The position numbers and the translations under genes were made by a program. Shown here piece by piece: positions 1 to 6,166 of a stretch of 6,179 nt of DNA. The stretch is from Thermoplasmatota archaeon (GTDB lineage: Archaea; Thermoplasmatota; Penumbrarchaeia; Penumbrarchaeales; Penumbrarchaeaceae), in NCBI GenBank assembly GCA_030591285.1, contig JAUVBH010000105.1:1-6179 (forward strand), written 5' to 3'. The notes below the pieces were generated by a model. That model saw nothing but the letters and a program-made list of their open reading frames with translations, was not told the origin of the DNA and ran no database searches. The stretch's first letter is position 1; each line of letters starts with the position of its first letter.

Positions 1-1
1 A

Positions 2-70
2 TACCACGAGACCATTCATGATCGGATGGATAGGGGAGAAGTTCCCTTCCAATTGAAATTTGGAGGTTAA
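2..70 (+). CDS. C-terminal tail of an upstream gene (partial)
   Basis: One plus frame is open from the window edge for 22 codons to a TAA at 68-70; the end of the predicted peptide reads GEVPFQLKFGG. Its stop lies three bases before the ATG of the PKD gene, and its last two codons (GGA GGT) supply that gene's Shine-Dalgarno sequence. This close packing is typical of co-transcribed archaeal genes and is the main reason for the call. The stretch is too short to assign a family. A second frame is also open to a TGA at 54-56, so the call rests on spacing, not on recognised sequence. Confidence 0.4.
   Translation, partial: YHETIHDRMDRGEVPFQLKFGG
62..67 (+). promoter_or_regulatory. Shine-Dalgarno site of the PKD gene
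   Basis: GGAGGT matches the anti-Shine-Dalgarno end of archaeal 16S rRNA. It leaves 7 bases between GGAGG and the ATG at 74, which is good spacing and fixes that start. It overlaps the end of the preceding open frame, suggesting coupled translation. Confidence 0.75.
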
Positions 71-73
71 GAG

Positions 74-1657
74 ATGAACTACATTCCTTTCATCGCTGCA
101 GCAATTCTTCTTGCAGGTGGTTTTGGAGCAGGAGGGGCTGCGTTCTATTCCTATGTCGAGGATCAGGACGATGTCCTTACGGGAGGGCCAACCGACACCG
201 AACCTGTAGCATGGATCATCAATTCGCATGAAGGGATGGTCGTAAACTCTCCTGATACAGTTCAACTGATGGCAATGGTGGAGGGTGGAAATGGAGAACT
301 TTCATACCATTGGTCCCTGGATGGTACATTCCTTTCAGATGAAAGGAATCCTTTGATAGATATCGATGGAACCCTGCCGGGAGGGGACAGGACCATCATC
401 CTGACCGTCACGGACGAAGACGGCGACATCGATACAGATACAAGTGAGTTCGTTATCGGCCCTCCAAGGGAAATGATCCACACTATTAGAGCAGATACCG
501 GGAATGAATTTCCAATCGATGATGATGATGGCCTTTCATTTGATATTGGCCATGAAATTGGAATATTCGCATTTCCTCGTATAGACGGCCCTCCTCCGGT
601 GGAAGTCTTTTTCACTCTTACTGGTCGCCCATTCGGTCTATACAATCTCTTCTGGCATTTCGATGATGGACCTGGAGAATGGGCCGGATCCTCGATCTCA
701 CATGTTTTCGATCAAACCGGGAATTATACGGTTACATATTCCACCTATGTTCCCGTGGGTCCGGATAATATAACTCTCCTTGGTTCTGTGGATATTATGA
801 TCCTTGGGCAGGATCCAGAGGAAGGATTCTCTATTGACTTGGATATCCCAGAATTTCCGCAGGGGCAGACTCATTATGTCTTCGATATTCCTATCAATGC
901 GACCCCACCCACAGGTACAGCACCACTTCATGTGAATTTCAATCATAATCTGGCTCCTGCAATGGTAACAGGTTTTCTTTGGTCCTTTGGAGATGGTGGA
1001 CCGGTATCATTTGATCGATCTACTTCACATATATTCATAAATCCCGGTACATACCATGTTACTGTTACCTACGCGAGTGGTTATGGATTGTACGGGTATG
1101 GTGAGATCGATATCATCGTTGAACATCCAGCAAACAATGATTTCAGTGTAGTTATCGATGTGAATCCCACAGTTGATCCATTAACTTTCCATTTCATTGC
1201 TAATCCAAGTTTACCAACCTCTCTGACCTACGATTGGAATTTCGGGAACGGCGAGCTGATGACAGGAAGGCAGGTTGTACATAGGTACACGTACTACGGA
1301 ACTAGTTATGCCATAGTCCACGCTTATAATGAAGAACTCGGATTGAATGCAACCGCCACTGTGGAATTTTTCATTCCTGAGGTAGGGTCTCCGAATGTTC
1401 ATTTTAATGTGAATGCAAATCAATTTGACCCATCTTACTATACTTTCGAATCGATCGTGGGGCTAGGAACTGCCCCATTCAGTTATGTTTGGCTCTTTGG
1501 GGATGGGTCTATCTCATATGATCTCAATCCTGCTCATCACTATTCTGAAGAAGGATACTACAAAGTGGAGCTTTTTGTTTTAGACCATCTGGGTAAAGTT
1601 GGGTATTACAGTGAAAACATCTATGTTCATGTAGGAGCTTTTTTTGAACCTGTCTAA
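74..1657 (+). CDS. Secreted or membrane-anchored multi-PKD-domain surface protein
   Basis: A 527-residue protein probably exported and held at, or released from, the cell surface. Residues about 4-26 form a hydrophobic, Ala/Gly-rich segment (signal peptide or anchor) followed by an acidic linker (about 29-44). After it come about five beta-sandwich repeats of PKD type, roughly at 45-130, 172-245, 272-350, 357-435 and 440-520. Each carries a version of the WxFGDG core: W80 (degenerate), W194-HFDDG, W303-SFGDG, W388-NFGNG and W473-LFGDG. The later Tyr/His/Thr strands (for example GTYHVTV and GYYKVEL) also fit the fold. There is no cysteine and only 2 lysines and 9 arginines against about 71 Asp/Glu. 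Four N-glycosylation sequons occur at N217, N232, N275 and N425. No catalytic domain or C-terminal anchor is visible. PKD domains usually mediate protein-protein or carbohydrate contacts in archaeal surface-layer and adhesion proteins; the ligand here is unknown. The start is set by the Shine-Dalgarno at 62-67. The gene meets dphB tail to tail. Confidence 0.85.
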   Translation: MNYIPFIAAAILLAGGFGAGGAAFYSYVEDQDDVLTGGPTDTEPVAWIINSHEGMVVNSPDTVQLMAMVEGGNGELSYHWSLDGTFLSDERNPLIDIDGTLPGGDRTIILTVTDEDGDIDTDTSEFVIGPPREMIHTIRADTGNEFPIDDDDGLSFDIGHEIGIFAFPRIDGPPPVEVFFTLTGRPFGLYNLFWHFDDGPGEWAGSSISHVFDQTGNYTVTYSTYVPVGPDNITLLGSVDIMILGQDPEEGFSIDLDIPEFPQGQTHYVFDIPINATPPTGTAPLHVNFNHNLAPAMVTGFLWSFGDGGPVSFDRSTSHIFINPGTYHVTVTYASGYGLYGYGEIDIIVEHPANNDFSVVIDVNPTVDPLTFHFIANPSLPTSLTYDWNFGNGELMTGRQVVHRYTYYGTSYAIVHAYNEELGLNATATVEFFIPEVGSPNVHFNVNANQFDPSYYTFESIVGLGTAPFSYVWLFGDGSISYDLNPAHHYSEEGYYKVELFVLDHLGKVGYYSENIYVHVGAFFEPV

Positions 1658-1660
1658 TGA

Positions 1661-2431
1661 TCAGGTCTTGAAATGCTCCAAAACTTCTTCCTCAGCAAAA
1701 TGGAGATTCCCAGGGACTATCAAACAATGGGGTGGAGCCCCCATTTCCATCCCTTTCAATTCACATAGTGATCCATAGATGACCTTCCAGTTTTCTCTCC
1801 CAGCCCTTAACACAGCTACGACCTTTGTTTTATCGGTGATCATCCCTCCGCCTCTTTTCCCCTCCATTTTCAGGATGATGTCACAGCCCTCTGCTGCTGT
1901 CATGTACCTATCATTGTGGGCTTGGATATCAAGCAGGACCAATGAATGCAATCCCCTTTCCATGTTCTCCATGATGAAATCCAATGGCGAGGTAGGGAAA
2001 TAATCTCCCTCCGGGAACGCCAGGGTCGTTGTTCTGCCGAATTTGTAATGCTGCAGGCCTGCCAATCCAGCGGCTGCATTGAAGATGGAAGCTGAGTGGA
2101 TGATCTCGACCTCGATCCCTTTGGTCATGGCATCAAATCTCAGCTCCTGATGAGTGGTTGCTGTTAATGGATCACCAGCGGTTAGGAAGCATACCTTCTC
2201 ATTTCGATCAAAAGCATTGATGACAGCCTCTTCTTCCTCGACACCTTTCCTATCGAGGAGGACAATCTCCTTTCCTGCAAGGGCCCCTAGTCTCTCAAGG
2301 GAACCTTCCTCAAGTATGGAAGTGAAGAACTCAGCATAAATGGCATCCGCCTCTTTGATCCTATCGAGGCCCTGGAGGGGGATCGACCTCTCATTTTTGA
2401 TGCCGAGACCTATCATGGAAAGGAGCTTCAT
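1661..2431 (-). CDS. dphB: Diphthine synthase (diphthamide biosynthesis methyltransferase)
   Basis: A SAM-dependent methyltransferase of the cytosol that methylates the amino group of the 3-amino-3-carboxypropyl histidine on translation elongation factor 2, giving diphthine, the second stage of diphthamide synthesis. At 256 residues it has the family's usual full length. Visible signatures of the tetrapyrrole-methylase fold are the N-terminal IGLG loop (7-10), ADAIYAEFFTS (28-38), the SAM-site motif TAGDPLTATTH (84-94), the GLQHYKFGR segment (125-133), GLHSLVLLDI (160-169) and the C-terminal GAPPHCLIVPG followed by LHF (231-245). Together these are diagnostic for Dph5/DphB rather than for cobalamin-pathway relatives. 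It lies 24 bases after top6A on the same strand, so it is probably the last gene of a top6B-top6A-dphB transcript. An AGGGG run lies only 4 bases before the ATG, poor spacing for a ribosome site, so a leaderless transcript from a local promoter is also possible. Its stop is 3 bp from the stop of the convergent PKD gene. Confidence 0.95.
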   Translation of the reverse strand: MKLLSMIGLGIKNERSIPLQGLDRIKEADAIYAEFFTSILEEGSLERLGALAGKEIVLLDRKGVEEEEAVINAFDRNEKVCFLTAGDPLTATTHQELRFDAMTKGIEVEIIHSASIFNAAAGLAGLQHYKFGRTTTLAFPEGDYFPTSPLDFIMENMERGLHSLVLLDIQAHNDRYMTAAEGCDIILKMEGKRGGGMITDKTKVVAVLRAGRENWKVIYGSLCELKGMEMGAPPHCLIVPGNLHFAEEEVLEHFKT

Positions 2432-2452
2432 AGGGCCCCTAGATACAGAACG

Positions 2453-2467
2453 ATATTAAATTATATT
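2453..2467 (-). promoter_or_regulatory. Possible TATA-like element ahead of dphB
   Basis: A run of 15 bases made only of A and T covers the last codons and stop of top6A, reading ATATAATTTAATAT on the minus strand. Its centre is about 29 bases before the dphB ATG, so transcription from it would start near the start codon and give a leaderless or nearly leaderless message. That would fit the poor ribosome site of dphB. No clear BRE was seen, and A/T runs are common, so this is weak. Confidence 0.22.
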
Positions 2468-3562
2468 CATCTCTGCAAGCTTCTCCGGAAGATAAGTATC
2501 CGTAACGAAATCCAGACCGTACTTGGCCAGCGCCTGTTGTTCCGATTTCTTCTTCAACTTGAGCTGCAGTTTGATTTCCTGCTTCCATTTGCTGGAATTG
2601 AATCTAGGATCCGTCAATTCCGATTTTAACGCATTGATATCGTTATCTGTAAGAGCATCGTTGGGTAGTTCATAATTAACTATGTCAGATGGGGTGATCC
2701 CAAGGTACTGAGCTTGGGGAGTGGCAAGGTATTCGGATATATGAGCTGTTTTTATGGCTCCGTAAGCTACTGAAGCGAAAATTCTGTAGGACCATGGGTC
2801 TCCATCAGTAAAAAGAACAACTGGGAGCTTTGAGAATTTGTGCATTCTTTTTATGAATCTCCTGGTTGATCTTGCAGGCTGCCCCTTGAGATGTACCAGG
2901 ACTGCCTTATGTGATTCATCGAATCCATTCTCTGCCAACCTATCGAACATACCACCGGTCTCTATTGCAATGATGAACTTCGCGTTCACCTTTTTGAATT
3001 TGACCTTCTCCTCCTCGACATTGTATGGGATGCCATAACCTGAATCACCAACATCATCCTTGCAGTTGATCTTCTTAACATCTCCTTTTCTGTTAACTTC
3101 TGTTAATGTAACATCTCCAATGACCCGAGCTCCATCCTCTTCAGGTCTGAGCTTGAAATCCTCCCTCATACACTTGGTGATGATCTCAAGGTCCTCTGCT
3201 AGTCTGTTCGATTCATCCTGTGTGGGAAACTTGGCCTTGTTCCAACCTTCTGAGATATAGTACATTCCCCTCAGAGTAGAGGATTTTCCGGAGTTGATCA
3301 TCTCATCAATGAAATCGACTGTATACAAGGACCTCAAAATATTGGTCGCTCCACCCAGGTCCTTTGCGGACCTCCTTACAACGTCCGTACCATATTTCCA
3401 AACCTTATGATCCTCTGAGAGTACGATGTTGTTTTTGGTCCTTGATGAAACTTCAAGATGGGGGATCTCTCCATCCTTCATCTGTTCATATACAAACTCG
3501 GCTATCTTCTTGAGGCGGTCCGATGCCTGTTTGTTTCCATTTGTAATGTTCTTTTTTGCCAT
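2456..3562 (-). CDS. top6A: DNA topoisomerase VI subunit A
   Basis: The DNA-cleaving subunit of type IIB topoisomerase VI, related to Spo11. With Top6B it forms the A2B2 enzyme that makes staggered double-strand breaks and passes a second duplex through, relaxing supercoils and unlinking chromosomes. The 368-residue length is normal. The N-terminal part (about 15-150) is the winged-helix (CAP-like) domain with the active-site motif LRGMYYIS (97-104); the nucleophile is within the Tyr101-Tyr102 pair, most likely Tyr102 by analogy with Spo11. The Toprim domain (about 190-368) shows IETGGMFDRL with the metal-binding Glu201, and FTDGDPW with Asp253 and Asp255. The later YGAIKTAHISEYLATP segment (267-282) is also strongly family-specific. 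The ATG start follows a strong Shine-Dalgarno that overlaps the top6B stop, so translation of the two subunits is probably coupled. All key residues are intact. The order B then A is the common archaeal arrangement. Confidence 0.97.
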   Translation of the reverse strand: MAKKNITNGNKQASDRLKKIAEFVYEQMKDGEIPHLEVSSRTKNNIVLSEDHKVWKYGTDVVRRSAKDLGGATNILRSLYTVDFIDEMINSGKSSTLRGMYYISEGWNKAKFPTQDESNRLAEDLEIITKCMREDFKLRPEEDGARVIGDVTLTEVNRKGDVKKINCKDDVGDSGYGIPYNVEEEKVKFKKVNAKFIIAIETGGMFDRLAENGFDESHKAVLVHLKGQPARSTRRFIKRMHKFSKLPVVLFTDGDPWSYRIFASVAYGAIKTAHISEYLATPQAQYLGITPSDIVNYELPNDALTDNDINALKSELTDPRFNSSKWKQEIKLQLKLKKKSEQQALAKYGLDFVTDTYLPEKLAEMNII

Positions 3563-3566
3563 CTGA

Positions 3567-3575
3567 CCACCTCCC
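3567..3575 (-). promoter_or_regulatory. Shine-Dalgarno site of top6A overlapping the top6B stop
   Basis: On the minus strand this reads GGGAGGTGG, with 7 bases between GGAGG and the ATG of top6A. The first G is also the last base of the top6B TAG stop. Ribosomes finishing top6B are placed at the top6A start, which should help keep the two subunits in equal amounts. Confidence 0.8.
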
Positions 3576-5449
3576 TATGCTGGATCGGCTCCTATAACTT
3601 CACCTGGTAGCTTGGAATAGAACACATCGACCTCTTCATATTCATCCTTGTCAAGACCAAGGAGTGTGAAACCAAGGTGTACGGATCTTGCTGGTGAAAC
3701 AGGTCCAACATCCCATTCGATCACTTCTCCCTTCATCTTGTAGCTTTCAGGGTAGATACCTTGTATCAATGTGTCTGGGACCTTAACAAGGAGTTTGAAA
3801 ATACGCTCTTTTTGTGTGTAGTTCTGGACTTTAATGGTCACTTCAGTATGCTGCTGTTTATTCTCACCTTCTCCAACTTCTCGATAATGGATGCCTGTAT
3901 CGATAACATGAACATTCATGATCTTCGTAATGACCTCATCCAGGGCCAATTGAGGCTTCTTAACAATTTCGGAACTCTTTCTGGCGATCTCTGGTAGTAT
4001 CTCCTTGATGAGTGTATATTTCTCCGAGACCTTTTTTAGCTTCTTCTTTTTGTTAATATGGGATTTGATCCTTCTACCACAATCCATCAAAGCGCGAACT
4101 GCTTCATCGATGATCTCATCCACATCTGCAACTGCTTCCTTTGACTCGGATGTGAATGGTACATTGGTCGATGCAATATGGATCAGTATAACTGCAGGAC
4201 CAACCGGGATCCCTTTCCCACCCCTTTGTTCCAATCCGTATGGGCGCCAGTTGATCCTCTCGATAGCGTGCGTCATGGCACACCCACCCTGCTGGTATTG
4301 GAGAGGAACCCTGTTCGCAAATCTCAAGATCTGAACCTGCTCACCAGCTGAAAGCTCTCCTCCATACACGATTCCAGCCTCGATCTGAAATGGCGTTCCC
4401 CTGAACACTTTTGCATCTCTTGTGACCGTATAAGCAAATTTTGAGTCTATCTCCTTTCTTAGCCCTTTCCTGATCAATCTATCTCCAATGGGTGATAGAC
4501 AATCGGTGGGTGGGGACATGAATTTCATATTCTGCATGCCTTCATATAAGCCCTGTATCTTGTCAAGGCTCAATCTCTTTGGATTCAGTTTATCAGGGAT
4601 ATCAGCTTTGTCAAGCAAGCCCCGAGCACCCCTGGGTGAGATCCGGGTGAACTCATTGGTCAAGAAGGAGGTCAATTTTCGAGCTTCAGTATAGTGAAGC
4701 ATGTTCTTCAAAACACCAAGTTCTATACCATGAGGGTGTGGTTTGCTCTCTTTTGCATGTTCAGGTAGCTTATCGACAACTCTCTGGAACCTGAAGACCT
4801 CTTCGTCTGGATCTTCAAATATTATCTCGACATGGGGATTGACGATCGCCGTAGATCTCAGATATTCCAGGACCGATTGTTTCTTGTTCTTCTGGTATCT
4901 TCCAACTATTTCACATTGAAATTCTGTTCCATGAGCGGGTTCCCAGAGGACCACTTCACTGGAAACGATCTGTGGTCGATTTAATTTGGTGTTGATCAAT
5001 ATCTCCATTTTGTGACAGGGATAGTCCTCTCCGATCTTGGAGATAACCGTTGTTGTCTTTCCAGTGGTAAGCTGGGAATAAAGGACAACAGATGAGATAC
5101 CAATCCCCTGCTGTCCTCTTGATTGTCTAATAGCGTGGAATCGGGAACCATAAAGCAATCGACCAAAGACATTCGGGATCTGTTTCTTAACTATACCAGG
5201 GCCGTTATCTCTTACCGTCAGGATGAACCGATCCTTATTGCCTGTTCTTAATATCTTCACAAATATCTTAGGTAGAAGTCCTGCTTCTTCACAGGCATCA
5301 AGTGAATTATCAACAGCTTCCTTCACTGACACTAGCATTGCTTTGGATGGGTTGTCAAAACCCAATATTTGTCTATTCTTTGCGAAGAAATCTGAGATCG
5401 ATATCTCCTTCTGGCTCTCTGCCATTTTTTGAGCATAAGGTACTGCCAC
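3575..5449 (-). CDS. top6B: DNA topoisomerase VI subunit B (GHKL ATPase)
   Basis: The ATP-driven clamp subunit of topoisomerase VI; two copies dimerise on ATP binding and control cleavage by Top6A. The 624-residue protein shows the GHKL (Bergerat) fold: N-box KEAVDNSLDA with Glu44, Asn48 and Asp51; G1 box DNGPGI with Asp81; G2 box RGQQGIG (111-117). The helix-two-turn-helix region follows at about 230-310 (EFTRISPRGARGLLD, 266-280), then the transducer (about 320-470) with the conserved ATP-sensing lysine Lys437 in TSESKEAV. A basic helical stalk (465-475) and a C-terminal Ig-like domain (about 505-620) complete it; that extra domain is known from Methanosarcina-type enzymes. The start is GTG: it is the first ATG, GTG or TTG after the in-frame stop, it has a G-run 7 bases upstream, and the resulting N-terminus (MAVPYAQK, then ISISDFFAKNRQILGFD) matches the length I recall for the family. 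An ATG at codon 9 lacks a ribosome site. No defect is visible. Confidence 0.97.
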   Translation of the reverse strand: MAVPYAQKMAESQKEISISDFFAKNRQILGFDNPSKAMLVSVKEAVDNSLDACEEAGLLPKIFVKILRTGNKDRFILTVRDNGPGIVKKQIPNVFGRLLYGSRFHAIRQSRGQQGIGISSVVLYSQLTTGKTTTVISKIGEDYPCHKMEILINTKLNRPQIVSSEVVLWEPAHGTEFQCEIVGRYQKNKKQSVLEYLRSTAIVNPHVEIIFEDPDEEVFRFQRVVDKLPEHAKESKPHPHGIELGVLKNMLHYTEARKLTSFLTNEFTRISPRGARGLLDKADIPDKLNPKRLSLDKIQGLYEGMQNMKFMSPPTDCLSPIGDRLIRKGLRKEIDSKFAYTVTRDAKVFRGTPFQIEAGIVYGGELSAGEQVQILRFANRVPLQYQQGGCAMTHAIERINWRPYGLEQRGGKGIPVGPAVILIHIASTNVPFTSESKEAVADVDEIIDEAVRALMDCGRRIKSHINKKKKLKKVSEKYTLIKEILPEIARKSSEIVKKPQLALDEVITKIMNVHVIDTGIHYREVGEGENKQQHTEVTIKVQNYTQKERIFKLLVKVPDTLIQGIYPESYKMKGEVIEWDVGPVSPARSVHLGFTLLGLDKDEYEEVDVFYSKLPGEVIGADPA

Positions 5450-5456
5450 CTTGTAT

Positions 5457-5461
5457 CCCCC
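5457..5461 (-). promoter_or_regulatory. Shine-Dalgarno-like G-run of top6B
   Basis: Five G on the minus strand lie 7 bases before the GTG start. They can pair with the 16S anti-Shine-Dalgarno with one G-U wobble (GGGGG in place of GGAGG). The site favours the GTG over the ATG eight codons later, which has no such sequence. Confidence 0.5.
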
Positions 5462-5484
5462 ACATAGCGCTAATGCTGACCCAA

Positions 5485-5513
5485 GTTCATATCTGTGTTC
5501 GATATAAATGAAC
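5485..5513 (-). repeat. Inverted repeat in the top6B leader/promoter region
   Basis: On the minus strand GTTCAT-TT-ATATC is followed by a 7-base spacer and then GATATGAAC. The arms pair over 9 bp (GTTCATATC against GATATGAAC) if the two extra T of the left arm are looped out. The repeat overlaps the TATA-like box and ends about 36 bases before the top6B GTG. It could be an operator for a dimeric repressor or, in a read-through transcript from the membrane-protein gene, an RNA hairpin. Visible in sequence; its role is inference. Confidence 0.5.
5501..5510 (-). promoter_or_regulatory. Putative TATA box for the top6B-top6A-dphB operon
   Basis: The minus strand reads CATTTATATC inside the 87-bp spacer, the only TATA-like site there. 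With initiation about 25 bases downstream (near 5479), the leader would be about 30 bases and would include the G-run at 5457-5461. The preceding bases (CCTGTT) are not a good purine-rich BRE, so strength is uncertain. Confidence 0.4.
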
Positions 5514-5536
5514 AGGTGGGGGTGTGTGAAAGAACA

Positions 5537-6166
5537 TCACCTTTTCTTCTTAAAGAACATTACAAGGAAGATCACAGCGATCAACAAAGGAAGCAAAGTG
5601 AGCATGAGACCGAACGATGACCATTGAAGGACCTCTCCCACTGTCGCATCATCAAGATAAATATATTCTATAGCCATGATAACAAAGTTACCTAAGGCAT
5701 CTGCCAGCCCTATGCATGCAAATACCAGAAAGAGAACGTTCATCAACCTGCTCATCTCTTCTGAAACTTCTCTTTGTCTAGTATCTATGAATGTTCTGAG
5801 AACCTCGATCGTCGATGATAGAATATCTCTGGAATGAGAAAGTTCGTTCAGTAGGCTGTCATTTTCGCGCCGGCTCAGTTCAACATGCCTTTTAGTATCA
5901 TCACTTATTGATTGGGCCAAACCTTCAATTGAGACCGTTTCGGCTTTGAGATTTAGTGAGAGGGAGACATCATCAACCTTCTGAATGATATCATGGATAA
6001 TGCTAGAATATCTCATGATCTGATGTTCAACTTCAGACACTCTGGAAAATCTGACTGAAGCTCTTGTAAGTAATTCTTTCTCCATTTCGAAACTCTCTCT
6101 TGCAAGGAAATCCTTATCCTTACTTTTCTTCCCCTTTTCTTTATCCTTTGGGATATATAGCTGCAT
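5537..6166 (-). CDS. Coiled-coil membrane protein with two C-terminal helices, function unknown (possibly 5'-truncated)
   Basis: Not recognised as a named family. At least 209 residues. Residues 7-19 are a very basic Lys-rich stretch (KDKEKGKKSKDKD). Residues about 20-140 are charged and helix-prone with heptad-like spacing, consistent with a long coiled coil. Two hydrophobic segments follow at about 141-166 and 185-205, joined by a short acidic loop (YLDDATVGEV), and the protein ends in KKKR. Both ends are thus probably cytoplasmic with a short outside loop. This layout (helical stalk, RLMNVL leading into the first membrane helix, short loop, second helix, basic tail) recalls CorA-type divalent-cation channels, but the YGMN/GMN signature is absent, so CorA kinship is only a hypothesis. 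The ATG at 6166 has no visible ribosome site, and the frame stays open over the last 12 bases of the window, so the true start may lie outside. It precedes top6B by 87 bases on the same strand. Confidence 0.65.
   Translation of the reverse strand: MQLYIPKDKEKGKKSKDKDFLARESFEMEKELLTRASVRFSRVSEVEHQIMRYSSIIHDIIQKVDDVSLSLNLKAETVSIEGLAQSISDDTKRHVELSRRENDSLLNELSHSRDILSSTIEVLRTFIDTRQREVSEEMSRLMNVLFLVFACIGLADALGNFVIMAIEYIYLDDATVGEVLQWSSFGLMLTLLPLLIAVIFLVMFFKKKR

Noticed and set aside
49..63. Imperfect palindrome CCAATTGAAATTTGG before the PKD ribosome site
   Set aside because: Only about 10 of 15 positions are symmetrical, and it lies in a frame that appears to be the coding end of an upstream gene, so an operator call is not supported.
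517..531. GAT trinucleotide run
   Set aside because: Only a handful of units, encoding an Asp stretch in a linker of an acidic protein; not a meaningful microsatellite.
262..645. 127-codon open frame antisense to the PKD gene
   Set aside because: It lies wholly inside a well-supported gene, has no visible ribosome site or family features, and its Ser/Pro-rich composition is what the reverse strand of an acidic, Gly-rich coding region gives.
1639..1645. T7 tract as the terminator of the PKD gene
   Set aside because: It lies before the stop codon, so termination exactly there would yield a message without a stop. It is mentioned with the convergent-gene finding but not listed as a terminator.
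3076..3118. Short direct repeats (TAACATCTCC twice, TTCTGTTAA twice) in top6A
   Set aside because: They are inside the coding region and encode the repeated Gly-Asp-Val and nearby residues of a normal topo VI A segment. Only two copies each; no mobile or regulatory context.
4005..4334. 109-codon open frame on the plus strand inside top6B, with hydrophobic start
   Set aside because: The hydrophobic, Phe-rich start is the complement of the lysine-rich stalk (AAA/AAG read as TTT/CTT) of top6B. There is no independent evidence for a gene.
5450..5539. Possible readthrough fusion of the membrane protein to Top6B
   Set aside because: The two genes are in the same frame and the 29 codons between the TGA and the GTG contain no other stop. 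However, the intervening peptide shows no domain character, both proteins have sensible ends, and the spacer holds promoter-like elements. Chance is a sufficient explanation.
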